From positions 1-64,000 of the forward strand of contig CAYMGE010000004.1 in NCBI GenBank assembly GCA_964389925.1: 64,000 nucleotides of DNA, in the 5' to 3' direction. The first letter of the stretch is position 1. Each line of letters begins with the position of its first letter. This DNA is from CALECP01 sp964389925. GTDB taxonomy: Bacteria; Chloroflexota; Anaerolineae; Promineifilales; Promineifilaceae. A program made the position numbers and the translations under genes. The notes beneath the pieces were generated by a model. The model searched no databases and was not told where the DNA came from. It saw only the letters and a list, made by a program, of their open reading frames with translations. Positions 35,098 through 42,738 of this stretch are shown one piece after another.

Positions 35098-35152
35098 TTA
35101 GCCGCTGGGGTTGCACGGTTGCAAAGTTGCAGGGTTGCAAGGGTGCAAGGTG
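35098..35152. repeat. GGTTGCA short tandem repeats
   Basis: Five imperfect copies of (A/G)GGTTGCAA with 8-12 bp periodicity lie between 35107 and 35150 (GGTTGCACGGTTGCAAAGTTGC and following). Such iterations near parA could be a centromere-like or replication-initiator binding array, or only slippage repeats. Confidence 0.5.
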
Positions 35153-35304
35153 AGCGGGATCACTGCTATAATTATCGCAGCCGTCTGTCCTGGTAATGCA
35201 GGCTTTCGGTTAGACGGCGGTTAGGTGTAATCAGCACTTAATCGCCGTTGCGCGTTTTATAGGTTATTCAGTTGACTTATTATAGTCGTTAGTGTGAATA
35301 GTTG

Positions 35305-35646
35305 TCAACCGCGAGAAAACTCTTCCATGTACTTTTCTAAATCTTTCAAAGTTGTTACCCAAACCCCTCTGGGTAGACCAACCTTTTTTCCACGTAATTG
35401 TCTCTTGCCTACTTGATGACGTAGATTGCTTGGTGAACGATTACAAATGCGCGATGCAACGGCAAGCGAAATAAAATAATGTGTCTCTCTCAAATAACGT
35501 AGAATCTCCCCCGATTCAAACCACATTCCCCCTGCCCCTTCGTGTGTGACCGCAATCTCCCCGCGCTCGACCAACTCGGCAAGCTCCCACGCCGCAAACT
35601 CGTATTCCGCACACACTTGTTCAAATGACAATTTTTCCGTTTCCAT
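35305..35646 (-). CDS. small helix-turn-helix (excisionase-like) DNA-binding protein
   Basis: From the ATG at 35646 (METEKLSFEQVCAEYEFAAW) this is a protein of 113 residues with two apparent helix-turn-helix units. The second (SLAVASRICNRSPSNLRHQV followed by GKRQLRGKKVGLPRGVWVTT) resembles MerR/excisionase-type winged helices. The start is uncertain: ATGs at 35664 and 35676 are in frame, but the promoter at 35675-35704 favours a start after about 35668. It is divergent from parA, so it could regulate partitioning or transfer genes. Confidence 0.7.
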   Translation of the reverse strand: METEKLSFEQVCAEYEFAAWELAELVERGEIAVTHEGAGGMWFESGEILRYLRETHYFISLAVASRICNRSPSNLRHQVGKRQLRGKKVGLPRGVWVTTLKDLEKYMEEFSRG

Positions 35647-35674
35647 CTGGTTATTGTAACGCATATGCAGATTC

Positions 35675-35704
35675 ATTATAGGGGCTAGGGAGAAAAGGTG
35701 TAAA
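35675..35704 (-). promoter_or_regulatory. consensus-like sigma70 promoter
   Basis: On the minus strand TTTACA (35704-35699), 18 bases and a perfect TATAAT (35680-35675). It lies in the divergent gap between the helix-turn-helix gene and parA and drives the former. Confidence 0.75.
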
Positions 35705-35829
35705 TTTAGCCATTCATAATAGGCTATATGGACAGGGCAATCAAATTGAAATCGTTTTGCTAGACAATAAAGCAATAAAACAATAAATAAACATTTGCAT
35801 TTTGTCTTTTGTTATGGATAATTGAAGTT

Positions 35830-36573
35830 ATGGCAACCAAAATTGCAATCTCATTGGCAAAAGGTGGCGTTGGTAAAACAACGACTGCCGTAAATTTAGC
35901 TGCAGCACTTGCCCAAATGGGGCGACGAACACTGCTAATTGACACCGACACACAAGGTCAAATAGCTGGCTCATTGGGCATAGAGCCTCCTATGGGACTT
36001 TCTGACTTTGTAATCGAGCAGCAGCGACAAGCTATTGTTGAGGCACGCGAAAATTTATATGTCTTAGCTGGGGGTATTCGCGTCAACAAAGTTGTTCAAC
36101 AAATTCGAGAGGCAACTTTTATGCAACATGAAATTTTGAAAAATGCGCTAGACCCATTAGAACAGTTTTTTGAATATATCCTTGTTGATACTGCCCCTTC
36201 ATGGACAGAGCTATCTATCAATGTGTTAGCATACGCCGACCAGTTACTCTGCCCAGTTCCATTAGAGATGCTGGCGATTCGCGGATTAAAAGATTTTCTG
36301 CACCGTGCTAAACCTATTTTGGAACGCACGGGGGGGAATGTGAGCTACATTGTTCCAACAATGCTAGATCGTCGCTTTGTTCAAACAACGGAAATTTCCG
36401 CATTATTAAAAAACACTTTTGGGGATTTGGTAACGGAACCTATACGCTCCAATGTGCGTCTGAGTGAAGCACCTGCACACGGCGAAACAATTTTTGAGTA
36501 TGCTTCCAAGAGCAAAGGTGCAGAAGATTATCAGCGTTTAGCTGAAAGGATTACAGAAAATGAGCAAGCGTAA
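35830..36573 (+). CDS. parA: ParA-family partitioning ATPase
   Basis: A 247-residue Walker-type ATPase for plasmid partition. The deviant Walker A is SLAKGGVGKTTTAVNLAAAL near the N-terminus, with the second conserved segment RRTLLIDTDTQGQIAGSLGI and Walker B-like EYILVDTAPSWTELSINVLA. There is no N-terminal DNA-binding extension, so it is a small (type Ib/Soj-like) ParA. The ATG at 35830 gives the canonical start; an upstream in-frame ATG at 35809 only adds seven residues. The next gene overlaps by 14 bases and is the likely centromere-binding partner. Confidence 0.92.
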   Translation: MATKIAISLAKGGVGKTTTAVNLAAALAQMGRRTLLIDTDTQGQIAGSLGIEPPMGLSDFVIEQQRQAIVEARENLYVLAGGIRVNKVVQQIREATFMQHEILKNALDPLEQFFEYILVDTAPSWTELSINVLAYADQLLCPVPLEMLAIRGLKDFLHRAKPILERTGGNVSYIVPTMLDRRFVQTTEISALLKNTFGDLVTEPIRSNVRLSEAPAHGETIFEYASKSKGAEDYQRLAERITENEQA

Positions 36574-36931
36574 AGCGATTGTCAGCGATGGTTTCGGAGA
36601 TTGGTTAACGGGAGAGGCAAAAGTATCTGATGCCGATTCGGCCGAATCCCCCTCTATCTCACAACCTAGTTCCTCCCAGCAAAATAGTGCCTCGACTGAT
36701 ACAACAGTCGTTCAATTAACAGGTCAATCAAGACCATTTACAGCACACATTGATACTGGCCTTTTGCTGGAACTAGATGTTGTAAAAACACAACTTAGGC
36801 GATTGACAAATATGGGCGCACATGACACAAGTAAACGGTTGATCTTGGAGGCGGCACTCATTAATTCCCTAAACGATTTTCATGCAAACGGCAAGAACAG
36901 CTTTCTTTTTAAATATATTGCACATAAATAA
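36560..36931 (+). CDS. ParA partner, putative centromere-binding protein
   Basis: A 123-residue protein overlapping parA by 14 bases. The first about 60 residues are Ser/Thr/Gln-rich and disordered, typical of the flexible ParA-contacting arm. The C-terminal half (FTAHIDTGLLLELDVVKTQL, RLILEAALINSL) has a pattern compatible with a ribbon-helix-helix DNA-binding domain, as in small ParB-analogue proteins. There is no canonical ParB-family motif. The gene contains a TCGGCCGA palindrome. Confidence 0.68.
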   Translation: MSKRKAIVSDGFGDWLTGEAKVSDADSAESPSISQPSSSQQNSASTDTTVVQLTGQSRPFTAHIDTGLLLELDVVKTQLRRLTNMGAHDTSKRLILEAALINSLNDFHANGKNSFLFKYIAHK

Positions 36932-36949
36932 AACAATAAAGATTTATTC

Positions 36950-37575
36950 TAAATTGAAACCACTAGCTCTGCTAGTGGTACAAAAAAGGGTTCAACCGTA
37001 AAAGCGGGTATCATGTGAATTCCTAGAAGGTGCGAGCTTTAGGAGAAACATGATGACCCGCCAATTTAGGAAGTTATCGCACTCTATTTATGAGTGCAAG
37101 TACCACGTCGTATTTTGTCCAAAGTATCGGTTTCGAATATTCAAAGGTGAAGTAGCGGAATATGTAACCCAGAAGATATATAAACTGTGCAGACAGAAGG
37201 ATGATGTCGAAGTATTGGAACTCAATGTCAGAGTAGATCATGTACATATGGTGATGTGGATACCACCCAAATATGCAGTATCGAATATCATCGGTTTCGT
37301 AAAAGGTAAAGTTGCCATCGGTGTATTTCAGCAATATCCCCATCTAGGTAAACGGTATTGGGGTCGTCACCTCTGGTCACGCGGCTACTGTGCCAGCACG
37401 ATTGGACTTGACGAAGAAAAGATACGCAAGTACGTCAAATGGCAAGAACGTAAAGAGAAGCAACAAGAAGCACTGCAAGGTCGATTATTCGACTAACCTA
37501 GAATAGCAAGATCGCACCTTCTAGGTGCATTCATTTCAAGCCACCACCTCTGGTGGTGGTAGTTGACTTATGGTT
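36950..37575. mobile_element. IS200-family insertion sequence
   Basis: Single-gene IS200 element. The left end has the hairpin ACCACTAGCTCTGCTAGTGGT (36959-36979) and the right end the hairpin CCACCACCTCTGGTGGTGG (37541-37559), as expected for Y1-transposase elements without terminal inverted repeats. A 14-bp inverted pair CCTAGAAGGTGCGA (37022-37035) and TCGCACCTTCTAGG (37512-37525) flanks the coding region inside the element. The exact cleavage points cannot be fixed by eye. Confidence 0.85.
37050..37496 (+). CDS. tnpA: IS200 TnpA transposase (Y1 HUH family)
   Basis: A 148-residue single-strand DNA transposase. The HUH motif is His64-Val-His66 in VRVDHVHMVMW, and the catalytic Tyr128 is in EEKIRKYVKWQE. 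Sequence features HSIYECKYHVVFCPKYRFR and HLWSRGYCASTIG are typical of the family, and the length is normal. The two ATGs at 37050 and 37053 are both possible starts. The frame is intact, so the copy may be active. Confidence 0.93.
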   Translation: MMTRQFRKLSHSIYECKYHVVFCPKYRFRIFKGEVAEYVTQKIYKLCRQKDDVEVLELNVRVDHVHMVMWIPPKYAVSNIIGFVKGKVAIGVFQQYPHLGKRYWGRHLWSRGYCASTIGLDEEKIRKYVKWQERKEKQQEALQGRLFD

Positions 37576-37590
37576 TTGTTTCTATATATT

Positions 37591-39084
37591 TTGACAATGT
37601 CACATTCGTTCTCTGAGATGCTTGCGTAGGCGGGATTTACGAGAACGAGTGCGATTATCGAGATGATGGATGACTAAATCAATCGCTTGCTGAGAAGAAA
37701 GTTGAGGCAAGGGCAAGGCAGCACGTAAAAGAGCGCGAACATTGGCAACAGAAAGAGCGGGTAAGACATCGACCTCAAACTCAGCAAGCATGGCGGGGTC
37801 ACGCTGATATTTTTGCGCCCATTCCAAACGAGTTTGGGTTACAAACCAAGCAGCCATGATGGTAAGGGCAAGTTGATGGTGCCATGCGCGGAATTTGGTG
37901 GCTTGAAATTCATCCCAACCAAACTCAGATTTGCAATCTTGATTGTCTCGTTCAATGAAATAGCGACAACTTTTGCGTTCAGCCATTGTGCGAAAAGAAG
38001 CGGTAGCAGGCGCGTTGGACAAAATGTAGGTATTTTGAGTGGGAGCGACACGGATGAGCAACCACTCTTGCAACATATCGGTCTCGTTGACAGTCCAAAC
38101 GCGAATGCGAACAAAACGGTCTTCAATGTAACCACGCTCAGAGGGACGTAAGCGCAAAACGGCTGATTGTGTCTGAGGGTGGTTGACTAAATCGCACATT
38201 GACCGCCTTCTGCCACCGCTGACTTTGGGAACTTTGCGTGGCTTGCCATCTTTTCTGATGGTGCTAATCGTGGGTTTTTCCAGATAGACAACCGTGTTTT
38301 CAGGCACATCAGCATAGTACTCGATATCTGTTCTGCTTGCAACTTTTTTCGCAACGCAAATTTGCGTCCGTAGAAGCTATCCATATCGACCGCCACAAAC
38401 GGCAAACACCCCTCATCGCGGCAACGGAGTATGATTGTTTCGGCTAACTGAGTTTTTGTCTGAAATGTGCGGTCTTCTGGTATCCCCGCTCGCTTGCGCT
38501 TGGCGGCATTCTCACCAGCAAACCAATCCTCTGGGATAAACAGTTCCCCATCGACCCAGCAATGGGCTTGTGGTGTTGCCAATGTTGCAAAGACTCCCAC
38601 CTGACATAAATCCACCTTCCCTAACCTTCCGTTGCGCTGTCTCCCCGCACCTGCGCTCATCTCACCCGCTTTTGCATCTGCACTTTCGTCGATCACCAAC
38701 ACACTCTCAGCAAATGCCTCCTCTGCTCCTATGTCATCCTGCAATGCGCCGATCAATGCCCTTGCCGACCACGGACTCTCGCTGATGAAATGTTGCATAT
38801 TTTGAATTGGCTGTTCGCTTTTTCTGCCGATGTTTGCCATATTCCTTCCACTTTCCATTCTCAACAGCCCACTCACGTAATGATACCCGTACTCACTTGT
38901 GTCTCGCGTCTTTGTCCGCATTTGCCTTGTATATCCGCCGCAAAACGCTTCTAGCTTCTCTCCCAATTCCTCTACTGCCTCGACGCTCAACCCCCATCTT
39001 TCTGCCTCATTTGTGTTTTTTTGCTCTTTTTCATGCTTGTATTTTCCTATTTCTCCTCTCCGCTGTCTAATCTGACATTGTCAA
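37591..39084. mobile_element. IS701-like insertion sequence, frameshifted
   Basis: A DDE-transposase element inserted directly beside the IS200 copy. Its ends carry TTGACAATGTCA (37591-37602) and the complementary TGACATTGTCAA (39073-39084), preceded outward by related CTATAT/ATATAG. The element is about 1.5 kb with one transposase gene in two frames. No target duplication could be fixed by eye. Confidence 0.75.
37600..38990 (-). pseudogene. IS701-family transposase with a frameshift
   Basis: The N-terminal part (38990 to about 38325) has catalytic Asp in ESVLVIDESADAKAG and a second Asp in FVAVDMDSFYG. The C-terminal part (about 38330 to 37600) continues in another frame from YYADVPENTVVYLEKPTIST. 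The join at AEQI|YYADV can be explained by a two-base AT duplication in CAGATATCGAG near 38325. Programmed frameshifting is possible, but no slippery sequence is evident, so a disabled copy is more likely. Confidence 0.8.
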
Positions 39085-39124
39085 GATATAGTCGAGAAAA
39101 ATAGAAGCGTATTTATGGTCGAGG

Positions 39125-40927
39125 TTATTTTTTGAATGTTGACCAATCCAAAGGAGGTGGGGTAGGGGGAGGAGATGGCCAGAGATGAACCAACGGAATA
39201 GCTGTCAGTCGTGCCAAATCAGGCACAGGCCATAAGCGTTGAGCGCGAAGGACGTGCTTGCGGTCGATGCGACAAATGACCTGCTCGGCATCCAAAGCCA
39301 TGATGGCGTTGGCATCCAAGACAAGGTCTCTGCGAAGCTGTTCACTGCGCGTTTCGCCTTTTGTGCCAGCGTCAATCTCAAAGCGTTCCCGGCTGCGTTT
39401 GCGGCCGAAGCTGACATGCGTTTGCAACGCCGTTCCATACAGTTTTGCCATCCTGTCGGCCGTCGTCAGATCAGCCGGCGGATACCAAACCTGATGGCGA
39501 CAGTTTGCCAGCAGTGTCTCAACCCCATCGCGTCCATAAAGCTGAGCGAGTTGACCATAGGTCTGTGCATACAGCAAAATGGTCACCCCATACCCGCCAA
39601 CGGTCGCCAGATAAGTCAACAGATTTCGCAGCCCCACAGCGGGCAGCTCATCAATCGCCACCAATAATGGCACGCCTTGATGATGTTTCATGTGGAACCG
39701 CATCATGCCTGCAATGACCGCTGCAATCGCGCCGCCAACCCCAGCAAGCTGTCCCAAAGGGTAGGTCACATAGACTGTGCCATTTTGTGCCGCCCAATCA
39801 AGCGGGATAGCCGTGCGCCCTGTACCTGTCGTCAAGGTGGCTAAAGATTGGTAATAGGTGTAAAGCCTCGTTGTCAACGTCCCCCACGCCGAACTGACAA
39901 AACGATCCTCCAGATTCTTGGGCGGCTGTCCATTTGTAAAGGCGCGTATTTCATTCTTGGCGACAGTCTCCAACGCCGTCAGCACAAGGCGCATATCGCT
40001 ATTGCTGGCTTGCAACAGAACACGTAGCGGGTTGAGGTTGTGCGCTTGGGCAAACTGACCGACAGCATCAAACAGCACACGGCTCTTCTCGGCAAAGATA
40101 CGTTGGGTATCTGCTTCTGGTTGGATCAAATGACGATGTAGCTCCGTCAGGTCATTGCGGTTCGTCCAATCATAGTAGTGGCTCAGATCAACTGAATGAT
40201 GTGGCAGGTTGTAAACAGCCCCTTGCAACTGACGATAGCCCGCTGTGCGTTCACACTGCTCACCTTTGGGATCAATGACCAGTGCCGCATGTTGCCACTG
40301 CTGCAAGACGGATGTGAGGTGCAGCCCTTTGCCCGCCCGCGTGGGGGCAATGACCGCCAGATGCCCCATCTCACGTTGCGATGACACCCCCACAATCATC
40401 TGCTGTTTGGAACGACGAAAACCAGAGGGCTGGGTTGTCACTTGTGCCAGCGGCAAGCCATTGGCAGTGGTGGGGAGGGGGTAGAGGGTGTGGGCTTCAT
40501 GCGCCGAAAGCTGCCCTTGTTCACGGCGATGCAGGGCTTGCTGCACGGCAAACCATGATTTGGCAGAAGCAGGCGCACGTCGCCACATTAAATAAAGTAT
40601 CGCCCAGATGGTTGCAACGCCACCCAGTGAGCCATACAACGACCACCACAACGTTCTCAAGGAAGATTGACCGCTCTGCACCTGTGACCAAACAGGCGCA
40701 CCCAGCACCTCCCACAACGGCACAGTCCAAACGCCGAAAACAGCCCAGAAGGCTCTTGGCAACAAAGCGAGCATCTGCAAATGTGGATGACGGAAAAAGG
40801 CGAACAGCGCAAAGAGCAGCCAGAACAAGCACAGGGCGATGGTGCGGAAACGCCCATTGCGCTCACTCTGGCGCGTGCTGGCCGCCAGTTGTCGGCGGGC
40901 TTGTTGCAAATCAGCGTTGGTCGTCAT
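39125..40927 (-). CDS. VirD4/TraG-type coupling protein
   Basis: A 600-residue type IV coupling protein that links the relaxosome to the secretion channel. Two N-terminal membrane segments (about 27-62: FRTIALCLFWLLFALFAFF; about 95-115: LYGSLGGVATIWAILYLMW) precede the ATPase. Walker A is VIAPTRAGKGLHLTSVLQQ (about 195-213), with the TraG-type ALVIDPKGEQ following. Walker B is PLLVAIDELPAVG (about 420). The sequence GTLTTRLYTYYQ and the C-terminal SRERFEIDAGT region fit the family. The gene overlaps the relaxase gene by four bases, so relaxase and coupling protein are made together. Confidence 0.92.
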   Translation of the reverse strand: MTTNADLQQARRQLAASTRQSERNGRFRTIALCLFWLLFALFAFFRHPHLQMLALLPRAFWAVFGVWTVPLWEVLGAPVWSQVQSGQSSLRTLWWSLYGSLGGVATIWAILYLMWRRAPASAKSWFAVQQALHRREQGQLSAHEAHTLYPLPTTANGLPLAQVTTQPSGFRRSKQQMIVGVSSQREMGHLAVIAPTRAGKGLHLTSVLQQWQHAALVIDPKGEQCERTAGYRQLQGAVYNLPHHSVDLSHYYDWTNRNDLTELHRHLIQPEADTQRIFAEKSRVLFDAVGQFAQAHNLNPLRVLLQASNSDMRLVLTALETVAKNEIRAFTNGQPPKNLEDRFVSSAWGTLTTRLYTYYQSLATLTTGTGRTAIPLDWAAQNGTVYVTYPLGQLAGVGGAIAAVIAGMMRFHMKHHQGVPLLVAIDELPAVGLRNLLTYLATVGGYGVTILLYAQTYGQLAQLYGRDGVETLLANCRHQVWYPPADLTTADRMAKLYGTALQTHVSFGRKRSRERFEIDAGTKGETRSEQLRRDLVLDANAIMALDAEQVICRIDRKHVLRAQRLWPVPDLARLTAIPLVHLWPSPPPTPPPLDWSTFKK

Positions 40928-41478
40928 CCCATGTAGAGGCCACCGAGATACTCGCGCTGGCGTGAAATGCCCTGTGTTTGTTGTTCTTCGAGTCGCTGTT
41001 CTTCACGAATGGCTAGCGCATGTTGGATCGCCTGTCGCCACTGGGCAAGTTGCGCTTTGCGTAATGTCTTGTCACGGAACAGCATCAGATGAGCATGGTC
41101 GTGGTCGCTGTCCCGATGCACCATCATGCGCCAGTCGGTTGGAAAATCAGTCTCTTTTTGGTCGGTCATTATCTGTGTGACGGTTTCAACAAAGTCGCCA
41201 TCTTGCATCGCCGCATCACGTACCGATAAGACAAACGTGTAGGTATATTTGTGTTGTTGGGCATTTTCTTTTGCCCACGCCGCCACCTCATCATGTGCCT
41301 GTTCACCCGCCTGACCATACCACTGACCACGCTGGAACTGTTTGGGATTCTCAAACTTGTGACCAAAGCCAATGTACTTGACAGATTTCATCGTGCGTTT
41401 AATTGAGATATTACCCGTTTTGCGTGAGCGGTTGGGCATATAGCGTGCATTGACAATGGGTAAGGCTGTTGCACTCAT
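40924..41478 (-). CDS. compact HUH relaxase (MOBP-like)
   Basis: A 184-residue protein with the relaxase metal-binding signature HRDSDHDHAHLML (His121, His128, His130), which matches the HxDxxxxHxH pattern of MOBP-type relaxases. The catalytic tyrosine candidate is in VKYIGFGHKFE (Tyr35) or earlier (Tyr13, ARYMPNRSRKTG). It has no helicase or primase domain and is far shorter than typical relaxases (300-1000 residues). Its overlap with the coupling protein gene downstream and the DNA-binding accessory gene upstream (both ATGA junctions) makes a classical mobilisation operon. Confidence 0.82.
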   Translation of the reverse strand: MSATALPIVNARYMPNRSRKTGNISIKRTMKSVKYIGFGHKFENPKQFQRGQWYGQAGEQAHDEVAAWAKENAQQHKYTYTFVLSVRDAAMQDGDFVETVTQIMTDQKETDFPTDWRMMVHRDSDHDHAHLMLFRDKTLRKAQLAQWRQAIQHALAIREEQRLEEQQTQGISRQREYLGGLYMG

Positions 41479-42335
41479 CTGGCTGTCTCCTCAATACGTG
41501 TCAATAGCTTTTGCCATGCATCCACGTCGATCGCACTTTTCAACGTTCGCACGGCACGATTGCGTCCACGAGCTTGTCGCTGCTTATACAGCTCATAAAG
41601 TGCTTGGTGTAACGGGTCACGGCTGTCGAGTGCAAGCGCAGGGCGTACTTCGATGGGGTCTTTTAGCGCATCGGCAAGCTGGCGTAACTGGGTAAAGAAA
41701 ACTTGCTGCGCCATCTCTTTGGCTTCGACAGAAGCCAAGACAGTTTGTGTCAACAGTTCAAGGTGACGGTTCAATTTGCGTTCAACGGCTTGCTCAATCA
41801 GTTGGCTCATCACCGCATCGTTTTCAGCCCCTTTGCCCCATTTGGTGATAACTGCCCATGCGTCATCCTCCAAATCAGCTGCTTGTGTCAATTGTGCCAG
41901 CGCACGTTTGCGTCCGCGCTCAAGCCGCTGTTCGTAAGTCGCAAACAGCTTTTCATGCAGGGGTTTCCAACTGTGTAGGGTCAATGCGTCAGTGACTTCT
42001 TCGGCATCGTAGAGGTTGTGACTGAGCGCACACAGTTGGGCAAAGAAGACTTGCTGTGCCATCTCCTTGGCTTCATTGGCAGCGAGGGTGGTTTGCGCTA
42101 AAAGTTTGAGATAGCGATTCAGCGCACGGCTGACAGATTGTTCAACAACGACACGCTGAATGTCAATCTCAACGTCGGCTGCCTCGTCACTGACATGTAA
42201 CAGACCCCATTGGATCAGTTTTTCAACGGTGCGACTAAAGTTGAGATTGAGATTTGCAGCCGTTTTCTCAATGCCTGCAAGGGTGGTTGGATGGAGGCGC
42301 AGTGACTTTTTCACGCGCTCAGTGGTGGTTGTCAT
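41475..42335 (-). CDS. relaxosome accessory protein with RHH domain and internal duplication
   Basis: A 286-residue protein. The ATG at 42335 follows GGGAGCC; a longer frame exists but has no support. The N-terminus (ERVKKSLRLHPTTLAGIEKT followed by NLNFSRTVEKLIQWG) looks like a ribbon-helix-helix DNA-binding domain. The rest contains two copies of a roughly 100-residue unit: LNRYLKLLAQTTLAANEAKE with MAQQVFFAQL, and LNRHLELLTQTVLASVEAKE with MAQQVFFTQL. Each ends in a Q-R-x-x-R-G-R-x-R-A segment. It probably binds oriT and helps the small relaxase, as NikA or MobC do. The duplicated part may be a scaffold for multimerisation. Confidence 0.78.
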   Translation of the reverse strand: MTTTTERVKKSLRLHPTTLAGIEKTAANLNLNFSRTVEKLIQWGLLHVSDEAADVEIDIQRVVVEQSVSRALNRYLKLLAQTTLAANEAKEMAQQVFFAQLCALSHNLYDAEEVTDALTLHSWKPLHEKLFATYEQRLERGRKRALAQLTQAADLEDDAWAVITKWGKGAENDAVMSQLIEQAVERKLNRHLELLTQTVLASVEAKEMAQQVFFTQLRQLADALKDPIEVRPALALDSRDPLHQALYELYKQRQARGRNRAVRTLKSAIDVDAWQKLLTRIEETAR

Positions 42336-42382
42336 AGGTGGCTCCCGACAAATAGGATAGCAACATGTTAGCATAAATTTGT
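42336..42382 (-). promoter_or_regulatory. leader shared with the DUF4417 operon
   Basis: On the minus strand the leader reads ATGCTAACATGTTGCTATCC, eight bases, then GGGAGCCAC and the start codon. The leader of the gene starting at 48584 has ATGCTATGCTGTGTGTTGC followed by AATCC, then GGGAGCCAC. The shared pattern ATGCTA-TGTTGC(A/T)ATCC-GGGAGCCAC suggests the two minus-strand operons use the same promoter/regulator. Confidence 0.5.
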
Positions 42383-42456
42383 CGCTGATGAGGCGTTTCA
42401 TGAGACATAGATCAGTCATCTGTCGCGTAAAACTTATATTAGATGATTTGAGCCTT

Positions 42457-42500
42457 AAAAGTTAATCTCGGTTAACTTTTGTCGGACTGCTTATCCTGCA
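42457..42500 (+). promoter_or_regulatory. oriT: candidate origin of transfer (oriT)
   Basis: A perfect inverted repeat AAAAGTTAA (42457-42465) and TTAACTTTT (42472-42480) is followed after 12 bases by ATCCTGC (42493-42499), the core of the MOBP (IncP-type) nick region YATCCTG|Y. It lies in the gap upstream of the relaxase operon, the usual place. The 6-mer itself can occur by chance, so the call rests on the combination. The rest of the gap 42501-42692 shows nothing further. Confidence 0.45.
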
Positions 42501-42692
42501 TACGCTTGTAACGATGTCGGACAACAGAAACTTGTGCATCAACGCTGTCCTCGTCAGGTCTCTCAGCGGCTTATGCCGCGTCCAACGGGCGACCGCTGAG
42601 GCAGCCACGTTGGGCGATGCGACTGCCACACATTCACCGGACGCTCAGTTTGTGCGCCTTGTTAGCAGACGCAGTGGAGAAGAGCGGTGTGC

Positions 42693-42729
42693 AAAAAAAA
42701 GAGGCTTACAGAGTTTCCTCTATAAGCCT
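42693..42729 (-). terminator. rho-independent terminator
   Basis: Minus strand: AGGCTTA, a 14-base loop that can itself pair (GAGGAAACTC), TAAGCCT and CTTTTTTTT. It lies 10 bp after the stop of the gene at 42739. Confidence 0.85.
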
Positions 42730-42738
42730 GACAACGAG

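Noticed and set aside
35098..35152. Possible CRISPR-like array
   Set aside because: The GGTTGCA units are 7-9 bp with almost no spacers; they are simple short repeats, not repeats of 24-37 bp with unique spacers.
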